This document shows, one piece after another, positions 1 to 8,084 of a stretch of DNA of 53,850 nucleotides; position 1 is the stretch's first letter; the number at the start of each line of letters is the position of its first letter. The stretch is from JAVBNC01 sp031551765. GTDB taxonomy: Bacteria > Desulfobacterota > Desulfovibrionia > Desulfovibrionales > Desulfovibrionaceae. A program made the translations under genes and the position numbers. The stretch spans positions 1 to 53,850 of the forward strand of contig JAVBNC010000151.1 in assembly GCA_031551765.1 (NCBI GenBank), in the 5' to 3' direction. A model generated the notes under the pieces. The model saw only the letters and a list, made by a program, of their open reading frames with translations. It had not been told where the DNA came from and made no database searches.

Positions 1-128
1 CCCTTTGAGATTGCCGCTTAAGGGCGAGCAAAGCTCGCCTACGTCAATCTCGGGGGCGGTGCTCCGCTTCGATTCGCACCGCCAGAGCTTTTTATCCTAA
101 TGAGAAATTTCAATGTTAAAATGCTCTA
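1..128. repeat. Three-hairpin TAGAGCA element, copy 1 (cut by window start)
   Basis: The left end lies outside the window. Visible parts are a first stem GAGATTG/CAATCTC enclosing GGCGAGC/GCTCGCC, a second stem GGCGGTGC/GCACCGCC, and a right end that finishes TGCTCTA. Compared with the other copies, the inner stem has changed on both arms (GCGGGC/GCCCGC elsewhere, GCGAGC/GCTCGC here), so pairing is kept. Read from the right, the last 28 bases resemble the left terminal repeat of the IS630-like element at 53711 with only a few differences. Confidence 0.8.
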
Positions 129-182
129 AAAAAAACGCCGCCACGCCGTGAGCGGATTTTGAAAAGAGGCTCGGCCCCGCCC

Positions 183-704
183 TTACCCTCGGCGTATCCG
201 GGCCGGAGCCGCCTGGCGCAACGATTCTTCCGCCTCGCTCACGGAAGCGCAACAATCAATCCCTTGTATGCACCCCTCGCCGTCAAAGTGGCAGATATTG
301 ACCTTTGCCTCCCGCGCCTGCCGCAGGAGAGCTTGCGGCAGGGAAAAGGCCGCGCCTATCTCTTCCAAAGACAAGGGAGGAAGCGCTTCTCGGCGTTTGT
401 TCCGCTTGCCGTGAAAGCGTACCCAGTTATACAGCGCCCAGCCCCACAGCAGGAGAGCAAGCCCCAGAACCTCCGGCAGATATACGAGCATGGCTGCATG
501 CAGCACGGTGACGGTGCGCATGCGGCCGACAATGGCGGAAGACAGGCCCCAGGCAGCCCCCCACCCGATAGTGGCCCAGGCGATCCGGATCAGGTGGGCG
601 AGCCGCCACCAGAAACCCAGGGACAACAGCCAGGAAATAATTTTCCCCTCGGCGGTTTGCGCGCCGGGTCTGCGTATGATCAGTCTGCTCGTATCGGTAA
701 TCAT
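183..704 (-). CDS. pgaD: PgaD, PNAG synthase accessory subunit
   Basis: A 173-residue small inner-membrane protein. Two hydrophobic segments lie around residues 24-45 and 65-90, followed by a basic stretch (FHGKRNKRRE) and a short cytoplasmic tail, as in PgaD. In the family PgaD binds PgaC, is needed for polymer synthesis and helps sense c-di-GMP. It is the last gene of pgaABCD. The start at 704 gives a protein beginning MITDTSRL and follows an AAGGAG-like site; an upstream in-frame ATG at 743 would add 13 residues without a better ribosome site. A three-hairpin repeat (763-889) now separates it from pgaC, so coupling to the upstream genes may be altered. PgaD diverges quickly, so the call rests on position, size and topology. 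Confidence 0.8.
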   Translation of the reverse strand: MITDTSRLIIRRPGAQTAEGKIISWLLSLGFWWRLAHLIRIAWATIGWGAAWGLSSAIVGRMRTVTVLHAAMLVYLPEVLGLALLLWGWALYNWVRFHGKRNKRREALPPLSLEEIGAAFSLPQALLRQAREAKVNICHFDGEGCIQGIDCCASVSEAEESLRQAAPARIRRG

Positions 705-762
705 TTCTCCATGACTCCTTGTTTTCCGTGGGTCCTCCTGCAAAGGGCTCGCGATTTGGTTT

Positions 763-889
763 TAGAGCAGATTAACATTGAAAATGTTCATCTGCTCTGC
801 AAGGATTTGTCCTCAAATCCTTGCAGCGAGATTGGCGTAGGCGGGCTTTGCCCGCCGTTAAGCGACAATCTCAAAGCGAAACTGCTCTA
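763..889 (-). repeat. Three-hairpin TAGAGCA element, copy 2, in the pgaC stop codon
   Basis: A 127-bp copy. On the minus strand it runs from TAGAGCAGTTTCGC through the GAGATTG/CAATCTC stem, the GCAAGGATTTG/CAAATCCTTGC stem and a terminal GAGCAG/CTGCTC stem to TGCTCTA. Its first TA and the following G form the TAG stop of pgaC (887-889). Collapsing the two flanking TA dinucleotides to one gives CGT-TAA, an in-frame stop at the same codon, which is what insertion at a TA target inside the original stop would leave. Confidence 0.85.
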
Positions 890-2161
890 ACGTACGCCTC
901 TGTCCGTGGTGACCCAAAGCCCCCGTTTCCCGGAGCGCCTGAAAAACATGGCGATGGGAAAGGCGGCGATGGAAACCAGCCAGTTGACCGTCCAATAAAA
1001 AAGCGGAAACCAGATGGTGTACAGGTAAATACGCAATAATCCGTGGTCGTAGCGCCGGTCCAACAGCAGACTGACGGCTATCTGCAAAAGACAGGTGAGC
1101 CCCAGCACCAGGCCCGGCCACTTGGGTATCCAGGATATGGAGGCCAGCCCGGGGGGGAGCGTGAAAAACAGCCCGAGAAACCACAAGCCCACCAGAACGG
1201 CCATGGTGTAACTCCAGGCGACGCTGGTCAGGTATTCGAAATAGACTCCCCACATTCTCCGGGACTTCCAACGCCATATTTGCCGGGAATACCTCTTCAC
1301 GGCCTCGCCGCCGCCCACGGCCCAGCGCAGCCGCTGCTTCATAAAGCCGCGCAGTGTTTCGGGCATCAGAATCCAGCACAGGGCACGTGGCTCAAAGCGT
1401 ATATCCCAGTGCGCCAGCTGCAGCCGCCAACTGACGTCGATATCCTCGGTCATGGTTTCCTTGTTCCAGTGGCCCACTTCATGTAAGGCGCGCGCCCTGA
1501 ACGCGCCGATGACCCCGGAAATGGTGTAAATGCGGCCATAAATGCGCTGCGCTCTTTTCAGCAGGCCGATAATGGCGGAAAACTCGCCCACCTGAAGGCA
1601 GCCGAGCAGCGTGGAACGGGTGCGCACGCGGGGGTTGCCCGTCACCGCGCCCACCCGGGGGCTTTCCAGAAAATGCCGCATGATCCAGGTGACGGCGTAG
1701 TGGTCCAGAATGGCGTCCCCGTCGATGCAGACCAGGAATTCGCCTTGGGCGGCAAGCGCGCCGCTGGTAAGCGCCAGGGCCTTGCCCTGGTTCGTGGCCA
1801 GATGCACCACCCGCATGCGGGGAAACTTGGCGGCCAGCTCGTTCAGCAGCCGGCCGGTATCGTCGCCGCTGCCGTCGTTGACCGCTATGATTTCGTAGTT
1901 GGCGTAGTGCATGTCCGCCAGCGCGCCAAAGGTCCGGGCCACGTTGAGCCGCTCGTTGTAACAGGGCACGATTATGGACACCAGCGGGTGCGACGGAAGC
2001 CCCGGCGGCTCGTTATAGTTGGGCTTGCGGAACTCGAAGCGGAAATAATACAGCAGCCCTCCGGCAAGCCAGATATAGGCCATCAGCAGAGGGTAAAAGA
2101 AGGTAAAAGCAAATACGTATCCCATCATGAACCGCCTGTGGTCATGCGCTTTCCCGTACAT
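887..2161 (-). CDS. pgaC: PgaC, poly-beta-1,6-GlcNAc synthase (GT2)
   Basis: A 424-residue processive family 2 glycosyltransferase of the inner membrane that polymerises UDP-GlcNAc into beta-1,6-GlcNAc. Visible motifs are the nucleotide-binding start SIIVPCYNE (62-70), NDGSGDD (95-101), DGDA (147-150), the catalytic TED (238-240) and QRLRW (276-280), which together form the D,D,D,QxxRW set of processive synthases. Membrane segments lie at about residues 12-40 and in the C-terminal third (about 310-405). It follows pgaB by 10 bases and precedes pgaD. Its TAG stop is made by the TA end of a three-hairpin repeat, so the natural 3' end has been replaced without changing the protein. Confidence 0.95.
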   Translation of the reverse strand: MYGKAHDHRRFMMGYVFAFTFFYPLLMAYIWLAGGLLYYFRFEFRKPNYNEPPGLPSHPLVSIIVPCYNERLNVARTFGALADMHYANYEIIAVNDGSGDDTGRLLNELAAKFPRMRVVHLATNQGKALALTSGALAAQGEFLVCIDGDAILDHYAVTWIMRHFLESPRVGAVTGNPRVRTRSTLLGCLQVGEFSAIIGLLKRAQRIYGRIYTISGVIGAFRARALHEVGHWNKETMTEDIDVSWRLQLAHWDIRFEPRALCWILMPETLRGFMKQRLRWAVGGGEAVKRYSRQIWRWKSRRMWGVYFEYLTSVAWSYTMAVLVGLWFLGLFFTLPPGLASISWIPKWPGLVLGLTCLLQIAVSLLLDRRYDHGLLRIYLYTIWFPLFYWTVNWLVSIAAFPIAMFFRRSGKRGLWVTTDRGVR

Positions 2162-2171
2162 ACCGCGCTGG

Positions 2172-4232
2172 TCAGCGCAGGAAGGGGTTTTCCTGGGTTG
2201 AGAAGAACGGGCGGATAACGGAGATGTCCGGATGCTCGGCGATGGGATCTTCCGGGTAGTAGCCTATATTGCCGATGCCGTTTTGTTGCAGCAGGTTCAT
2301 CTGTCTGGCGAGCGTCTTGCTGGGTACGGGGACGGCGCCTCCAGGGCGCCAATCCACGGCCTGGAGCTCAAAGACGGTTTTTTCCGCCCCCATGGGGTAA
2401 CTCTGTATTTTCCGTGCCATTTTTTCCAGCCAGGCCATGGGATTCTTTGCTCCTTCCATAAAGGGCATGGCCATGATCACAGTATAATCATACGAATCCA
2501 GAAAGTCTTCCACCCGCTGCGCAAACCATTCCTCGGCGTCCGGGTTCAGCACCGCCTGGGCATAGATGTTGCGGGCGGTTTTGATGACCGGACTCCAGGT
2601 TCTGAAAGACGCCTGCAAATCCTTGGTAAAGTCCACAAGAGCCAGGCTTTTGGCGCGGGTGAAGCGGCGCATCAAATCCGGGTCCCGGCGGATGGCCCCC
2701 ACGCTTTCCGGAAGGCCCTGGCCGCGCAGCCAGGCCAGACCGGCGGGGCTGGCATCCTCGTAATCGCCGAGCAGGGCGTCGTCATGGAAAAGCAGCCCCA
2801 GCACATTGGAATGCATGGCCAGGTCTGTATAGATTTCCGCAATGATTTTCCGGTTGCCGGGGTCAAAGGGGCTGAGCCGTTGGTAGCTGCTGCCCGTTTT
2901 ATCCGGGAGATCGGCCCGCACCAGGGGGTGGTCCCCCGGCAGCTTGAAGCCCAGTACGGGCATCCAGGCGTACACCCTGACCCCCAGGCGGCTGAATATC
3001 TGCCAGGAGACATAGTTGAAAAGGTCGGCCCGCATGGGCAGGTGCCGGTTGGGAAAATACAGGGCGTCGGCAATGCCGTCGCCGTCCGGGTCCGCAAAAG
3101 CCTGCAAATAGACGGCGCTGGGGCTCAGGGCCTTGATACGGTCGAACAGCGCGGAGATGTTCTTATACTGCTGCTGCGGGTCAGGGTCGCAGACCATATC
3201 CAGATCGACCTGCATGACGCGCTGCACCGGGTAGCGGTCACGCAGGGCGTCGCCGTCGCGGTAGCGGGAGTATCCCGCGTCAATGGCCTCTTTCCCCCAC
3301 AGGCCGCCGGACAGACGGGAGGGGGGCGTCCGCAGGTAGTCGCCGGCAGCGAGCTTGTTCATGACGTCGTCGAAATTCATCTTCGGGTAGGCCATATAGC
3401 GGCTGAAGGTCGGCCAGTCGTCCTTGAGTCCCATGGAGGCGGTCAGGCTGTACCCGGCATCCAGGGCGGCCCGGACCCCAGGTCCCTTATACCAGCCGTA
3501 AGGCCAGACCAGCACGCGGGGTCGGCGGCCGGTGCGCTTGGCGATAATTTCCGCGTTGCGCGTGACGTCCTTTTTGACCCGCAGGTAAAAGTCCCGCGCG
3601 CTTTCATAGGCCCCGCGGGCGGGATCATAGGCCAGGGTCGCGGCGGCGGGCTGCGGCACCCCGTGTGGGTTGCTGCTGTGCCCCTGATGCAGGTTGTGGG
3701 TATGCCCGGCAAGCTCCACCAGGCCGGACTCGGCCATTTCCCTGATCTGGGACCAGGTCATGAAATAGGAACGCGGCAACTGGGCGGTGCCCCCGTAGTC
3801 CACCGGCTTGTCCGCGGGCGTCTCCAGCCAGGTGGTTTCCAGGGCCAGCATGGCGGGATATTGGTAGGCGCGCAACAGGGGATAGACCAGGTGGTAAAAA
3901 CTCGCGTACCCGTCGTCAAAGGAAAGCAGCACAGCCTTGGGCGGCAGTTCTTTGCCGCCTTTTGAAGCCCGCAGAATGTCTTCAACGCTGACGGCCGTGT
4001 AGCCGTTGTCCCGCAGCCAGTCAAAGTGGCCGGTCAGCTCTTCCAGGGTGATGGAGATGGTGGCCGCCGGGGCCAGGGCGCTGGGGGCGGGCAAAATGTT
4101 GTGGTAGCACAGGGTCACGAACTTGGGCTCTTTTCCCGCCACGGCCGCCCGGCCGGGAACGGGCCCCGGCAGCATGGCCAGGCAGACGCCGAGGGCGGCC
4201 ACGCGCAACAATGCTCTGAGAGGGCGCAACAT
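2172..4232 (-). CDS. pgaB: PgaB, PNAG N-deacetylase
   Basis: A 686-residue exported two-domain protein, close to the usual PgaB length (about 670). After an N-terminal signal (hydrophobic residues 8-23) comes a polysaccharide deacetylase domain with SFDDGY (104-109; Asp106 and Asp107) and GHTHNLH (176-182), matching the catalytic base and metal-ligand Asp/His set. From about residue 310 the sequence matches the C-terminal glycoside-hydrolase-like domain that binds and cleaves the polymer. In E. coli it is an outer-membrane lipoprotein; here the Cys at residue 17 (LGVC) is a poor lipobox, so anchoring is uncertain. The start lies one base after the pgaA stop, implying translational coupling. 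It partly deacetylates PNAG in the periplasm before export through PgaA. Confidence 0.95.
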   Translation of the reverse strand: MLRPLRALLRVAALGVCLAMLPGPVPGRAAVAGKEPKFVTLCYHNILPAPSALAPAATISITLEELTGHFDWLRDNGYTAVSVEDILRASKGGKELPPKAVLLSFDDGYASFYHLVYPLLRAYQYPAMLALETTWLETPADKPVDYGGTAQLPRSYFMTWSQIREMAESGLVELAGHTHNLHQGHSSNPHGVPQPAAATLAYDPARGAYESARDFYLRVKKDVTRNAEIIAKRTGRRPRVLVWPYGWYKGPGVRAALDAGYSLTASMGLKDDWPTFSRYMAYPKMNFDDVMNKLAAGDYLRTPPSRLSGGLWGKEAIDAGYSRYRDGDALRDRYPVQRVMQVDLDMVCDPDPQQQYKNISALFDRIKALSPSAVYLQAFADPDGDGIADALYFPNRHLPMRADLFNYVSWQIFSRLGVRVYAWMPVLGFKLPGDHPLVRADLPDKTGSSYQRLSPFDPGNRKIIAEIYTDLAMHSNVLGLLFHDDALLGDYEDASPAGLAWLRGQGLPESVGAIRRDPDLMRRFTRAKSLALVDFTKDLQASFRTWSPVIKTARNIYAQAVLNPDAEEWFAQRVEDFLDSYDYTVIMAMPFMEGAKNPMAWLEKMARKIQSYPMGAEKTVFELQAVDWRPGGAVPVPSKTLARQMNLLQQNGIGNIGYYPEDPIAEHPDISVIRPFFSTQENPFLR

Positions 4233-4233
4233 A

Positions 4234-7200
4234 TCAAAACTTCCAGTTCAGGTTCACGAAAAGGTTGATGTCGCTCTCCAGGTCGTCGTCATACGGCCTG
4301 CGCTCGAATCCCGCGCCGTAGGTGACGGAAAACCTGTCGGTCCAGTCCAGGCTCTGGCTGTAGTTGAGGGAGAAAAAGGGCCGCGTCCCGTAACTCTGCT
4401 GCGCGTAGCCGCCCGCCTGGACGCTTGCGGCGTGGCGCCACGCCCTGTCGTAGCGGCGCCACAGCAGCGCCCCGTAGCTCAGTGTGCCGCTCATTTCCGC
4501 TTCGGCCTTGGGGTTGAAATACGGGCGGTCTTCGTCCCTGCTGTTGCCGCCCGCGTAAACGCCTATCGTGCCGTCCACGTGGCGGGTCAGCTCCTGCCAC
4601 AGCCTTTGGGTGAAAGCGGCGTCCAGGCCCACGCGCTGGTTGCCGTCGGAAAAGCTCATGCCCTGGGCGCGGACGCGGGCCGAGCGGCTTTCGTTCCAGC
4701 GGTACTCGGCGCCCATGCCGTAGCTGTCGGCGGTAATGCCCTCGTTGCGGGCGCGCAGCGGGGTATCGCGGCTGCCTATTTCAAATGAGAAGGGGAAAGA
4801 CCAGTGATCGCCCGGCGTCAGCGCGCCGTACAGCGCGGCCCCCATGTCGTTGGAGCCGGAGTCGTCGTTTCTGGCTTCCAGGCTGGCCGTCACCCAGGGG
4901 ACGCGGTATTCGACCCCCATGAGCGAAAGGAACTGTCGGGCCAGGCCCTCGTCGTAACGGCCCCTGGCAAAGGCCGTGCCCCCGTAGACCCGCCAGTCGT
5001 AGTCCAGCGGGGGGCTGTACAGCCGCCACTCCAGGGAAGAGGTCTGCGTGCGGCTGCCGGTGCCGGGAGAGGTGTTGCCGAAAGGAGAGGACCAGTTGCC
5101 TTCCAGCCGCAGCTCATAGAGGGAATGGGTTTCCCAGCGCCGCTGCAGCAGCCTGATCTCGCTGGAATAGGGGGCGTAGTCTTTCAACTCGCCGATAATG
5201 CCCCTGGCCGCCCGCCAGTCTTTGACGTCCATGAGCGCGTTGGCCCTGTGCGCCGCCAGGTTGATGTCGTCCGGAGAAAATATCCGCGCCTGGTTGACGG
5301 TTTCCAGGGCCGCGCGCGGCAGCCCGCGCATCAGGTAGGTGGCGGCCAGGCCGCTCTGGGCGTCGCCGGCGGCCGGGGCTTGAGCGGCCAGCCCGCTGAA
5401 GTGCGTTTCCGCTTTCCCGTAGGCGTTGGTGTACAGGTAGGCGTAGCCGAGCGTGGTGTCCGCATCCAGCTTTTTCCAGTCCGTGTCTTCCCAGGGCGGC
5501 TGCCCCCCCGTGGGGCGCAGGCCGGATTCCCATGTGGACTTCGCCTGTCGCAGCGCTTCCGCCAACTGCTCGTTTTCCAGGTACGCCCAGAAAAGGCCGT
5601 TTTGCGCCCGGTACAAATCGTCAGGCTTGAGCGGGGGGGCGTACTTGTCCCGGTCCGCGACGATAGCCGCGTAAATATCCCGGGCCTTTTCCGGTTCCCG
5701 CAGCTGCACGTAGGCGTTGGCCGCCGCCAGTTGCGCCGACGGGGGGAGCATGGGGACGCGGCCCTTCACCGCCTCGTACTGGGTAACGGCTTCCGGGGCC
5801 CGCCCCAGATCCGCCAGGGGCTGAATTCTGGCGATATCCCGCTGCAGAAGGCAGTCCGACTGTGGCGGGCATTCCGGACCCTCGCCCAAGCCGTCCAGAA
5901 GAGAGAGGGAGGCGTGCAGCCTGCGTTCGCGCTCGCCCAGGTTGCGCGGGATTGAGGCCTGTTCTCCCCAGTAGGCGTCTTCCAGCGCCGAGGCCCTGGT
6001 GAAAGCGTTGAAGCGTTCGGAGGAAACGGGCGGAAGCCCCCTGCCTTCCGGTCTGGTGACGACGCCGCGCGCCTCTTGGGCGGCGCCCGCCGCGCTCAGG
6101 TCCCGGGCCACGCCCGCGCGCGTATCCCGGCTGCCGCCCCGCGCCCCGGCTCCGGCGGCCGCGCGGAGATCTTTCATGGCCATGATGCGGCCGTAGCCCA
6201 TGCTGTTGCGGACGGCCGTGATCCTTCCCTCCAGCCCCGGCGTCCGGCTGCGTTCCGCCTCGTCCAGGAGAAGCGCGGCCTCGTACACGTCGCCGACACC
6301 GGCGAAAACGGAAGCGGCGGCCACCAGCAGTTCCGGGTTCCGTCTCTGGGCGGCCAGCGCCTTTTCCAGCAGCGCTTCGCAGTCGTAGATCTTGCCCGCC
6401 GTGGCCAAGGCCCGCGCGCCCGCCTCCAGGGCATAGGGGGGCGCGCTGTCGAGGCGCAGGCGGCTGCAGAGCGCCACGGCCTTGTCGTCTTCCTTATTCC
6501 ATTGCAGCAGAAAGAGGTAATCGCCAAGCAGCCACTGGTCATCGGGGTGCTGGCGGCACAGCTTCTCCATAACGGCCAGCCCTTCGGCCACCTTGCCTTG
6601 CCTGGCTTCGGCCACGGCGGCGTCCTGCTCGGCGCGGTAGGGCCTCTCGGGCCTGGGCGGTGTGACATAGGGCTGCAACGGCACGATTTGGCGGCGCAAA
6701 TAGGCCTTGCCCGAGGCCACGGCCCTGGCGTCGGCATCGGGAAATTTGCGGGAATAGGCCGTCAGCGCCTTAAGCCCCTGCGCGGCGTGGCCCTGGTCCC
6801 CCAGGGTCAAAGCCCGGCCCAGGGCTATGTCCGCATTGCCGGGAAAGCGCGCGGCCCCCACGTCATACCAATGTTGGGCCTCCGCAAGCTTGCCGCATTT
6901 GCGCCAGGCGGCGGCCGCGGCCTGCAGGACATATTCCGGCACCCGCTCCGGCGCCAGGCCGGAACATAAGGCCACGGCGGCGGCATACTGCCCGCCCCAG
7001 CAGGTGACCACGATGTAATCATAAAGAATGGCGGAATCGTCCCGGTGCGCCTCATGCAGCCGCTTCAAGGCCGCCAGGGCTTCCTGGTAGTTTCCCTTGC
7101 GGGCCTGGGCCACGGCCGCCCTCCGGACATCTTCGGCCGTTATCTTTTCCTCGGACGCGGGAAGGGGAGCATTGGGAGCCGCGGCTTGGCCGGCGGCCCG

Positions 7201-7293
7201 GGGCGGATCTATTGCGGCCGTTGCCGGGAAAGCAGGCGTGCAGCACAATGCCAGAGCGCATAGCACAGTGCAAAAAACGGATATCCTGCTCAT
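4234..7293 (-). CDS. pgaA: PgaA, PNAG outer-membrane export porin with TPR region
   Basis: A 1019-residue protein, clearly longer than E. coli PgaA (807). Residues 1-26 are a signal peptide. Residues about 50-660 are alpha-helical TPR-type repeats, and about 690-1019 form a beta-barrel rich in alternating aromatic strands, ending in Trp-Lys-Phe as outer-membrane proteins do. Residues 59-155 and 225-320 are visibly related (AAVAQARKGN against AAVAEARQGK, then DYIVV/DYLFL, AVALCS in both), so the N-terminal module looks duplicated. A low-complexity Ala/Gly/Arg stretch near 372-420 has no PgaA counterpart that I recall. The barrel exports deacetylated PNAG and the TPR part binds it with PgaB. 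First gene of the operon; weak AAGG site before the ATG. Confidence 0.92.
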   Translation of the reverse strand: MSRISVFCTVLCALALCCTPAFPATAAIDPPRAAGQAAAPNAPLPASEEKITAEDVRRAAVAQARKGNYQEALAALKRLHEAHRDDSAILYDYIVVTCWGGQYAAAVALCSGLAPERVPEYVLQAAAAAWRKCGKLAEAQHWYDVGAARFPGNADIALGRALTLGDQGHAAQGLKALTAYSRKFPDADARAVASGKAYLRRQIVPLQPYVTPPRPERPYRAEQDAAVAEARQGKVAEGLAVMEKLCRQHPDDQWLLGDYLFLLQWNKEDDKAVALCSRLRLDSAPPYALEAGARALATAGKIYDCEALLEKALAAQRRNPELLVAAASVFAGVGDVYEAALLLDEAERSRTPGLEGRITAVRNSMGYGRIMAMKDLRAAAGAGARGGSRDTRAGVARDLSAAGAAQEARGVVTRPEGRGLPPVSSERFNAFTRASALEDAYWGEQASIPRNLGERERRLHASLSLLDGLGEGPECPPQSDCLLQRDIARIQPLADLGRAPEAVTQYEAVKGRVPMLPPSAQLAAANAYVQLREPEKARDIYAAIVADRDKYAPPLKPDDLYRAQNGLFWAYLENEQLAEALRQAKSTWESGLRPTGGQPPWEDTDWKKLDADTTLGYAYLYTNAYGKAETHFSGLAAQAPAAGDAQSGLAATYLMRGLPRAALETVNQARIFSPDDINLAAHRANALMDVKDWRAARGIIGELKDYAPYSSEIRLLQRRWETHSLYELRLEGNWSSPFGNTSPGTGSRTQTSSLEWRLYSPPLDYDWRVYGGTAFARGRYDEGLARQFLSLMGVEYRVPWVTASLEARNDDSGSNDMGAALYGALTPGDHWSFPFSFEIGSRDTPLRARNEGITADSYGMGAEYRWNESRSARVRAQGMSFSDGNQRVGLDAAFTQRLWQELTRHVDGTIGVYAGGNSRDEDRPYFNPKAEAEMSGTLSYGALLWRRYDRAWRHAASVQAGGYAQQSYGTRPFFSLNYSQSLDWTDRFSVTYGAGFERRPYDDDLESDINLFVNLNWKF

Positions 7294-7722
7294 AATATTT
7301 ACCTTTTAGGTTATAAGCGGCACGGTCCGGATTCCGGATGAAAACCGGCGGAACGTCGAGCAGAGAGCCCCCTATACTCACCATATCTGATAAATTCGGA
7401 TAGTGCGAGAGGAATCGTTTTTTTGCCGCTCATCATGCGGGGGTGGTATGGAACCGGGCGGGCCCAGGGGCCTGCGGAAAATCGCGGAGCATTTTTTGCG
7501 GCCGGTCAGGCGGAATTCCTTTTTGAAAAACCGCCGATACGCCGAGAGCGAATGGCGGCAGACCGGAAGCTTGCGTCTCCGGCAGTTCCACCGCGAACAC
7601 AAGGCGTGCTCTGTCCGGCCGGGGAAAAGTTAAAACAGCGATAGCGCGGCGGCCCTGTCCTTCTTGTGAATAGATTCTTCCAATAGCTTTTTCTATTAAC
7701 GCGACTGCCACACGCAGTTGGG
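7294..7722. other. Upstream region of pgaABCD with no gene
   Basis: About 430 bases between pgaA and the regulatory box of the TRAP operon. Reading frames here show neither ribosome sites nor family resemblance. On the pgaA side a TATAAC hexamer lies roughly 25 bases before the start codon, and an ATCCGGAATCCGGA near-palindrome sits just upstream; either could be promoter or operator. No convincing -35 hexamer was found, and no c-di-GMP riboswitch was recognised. Confidence 0.4.
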
Positions 7723-7778
7723 CTTATAAGCGATATGACATAAATTAATTTTACACACCGCGTTGCTTCCGCTAACTT
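7723..7778 (+). promoter_or_regulatory. Operator box and promoter of the TRAP operon
   Basis: A 32-nt box (7723-7754) is 28/32 identical to one upstream of the sulfatase gene (15739-15770, minus). Shared parts are CTTAT, CGATAT and ATAAATTAATTTTAC; the last contains the palindrome AAATTAATTT. The box ends in a -35-like TTTACA (7750-7755), followed by exactly 17 bases and a -10-like TAACTT (7773-7778). The sulfatase copy has the same geometry. A TTAT-N12-ATAA dyad inside the box would suit a LysR-type protein; the LysR gene at 12252 is the obvious candidate. Confidence 0.6.
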
Positions 7779-7784
7779 TTCTTC

Positions 7785-7900
7785 TAGAGCAGTTTTTGCT
7801 TCAAATAGTCGCTTAACGGCGGGCAAATCCCGCCTACGTCTATTTGGCGGCAAGGATTTGGGGACAAATACTGCGAGCATTTCAAGTGTGAAATGCTCTA
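7785..7900 (+). repeat. Three-hairpin TAGAGCA element, copy 3, in the TRAP leader
   Basis: A diverged 116-bp copy running from TAGAGCAG to TGCTCTA. The conserved core TCGCTTAACGGCGGGC is kept, but the outer first stem is CAAATAG/CTATTTG instead of GAGATTG/CAATCTC, so both arms changed together. The second stem is partly decayed. The third is GAGCATTTCA/TGAAATGCTC. It starts about 7 bases after the -10 hexamer, so it should form most of the 5' end of the TRAP mRNA. Confidence 0.75.
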
Positions 7901-8084
7901 AAGAAGGACCAGTATCATTTTTTACTCTTTGCCCTGGTCGCATGCTTTCCAAAAGCCGCTGCGACAGCGTGATACGCCACCGCCCCGGACCCGGGAATCA
8001 GTCAGCGCCTCTGGCCTCATGGAATGCTCCGCTTGCAGCTAAATTACCTTGTCTGCAATAACGACCAACCCGCGAGGTGACTTC

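Noticed and set aside
7506..7952. A 148-codon minus frame upstream of the TRAP operon
   Set aside because: It crosses the shared operator, promoter and repeat copy 3; no ribosome site and no family resemblance.
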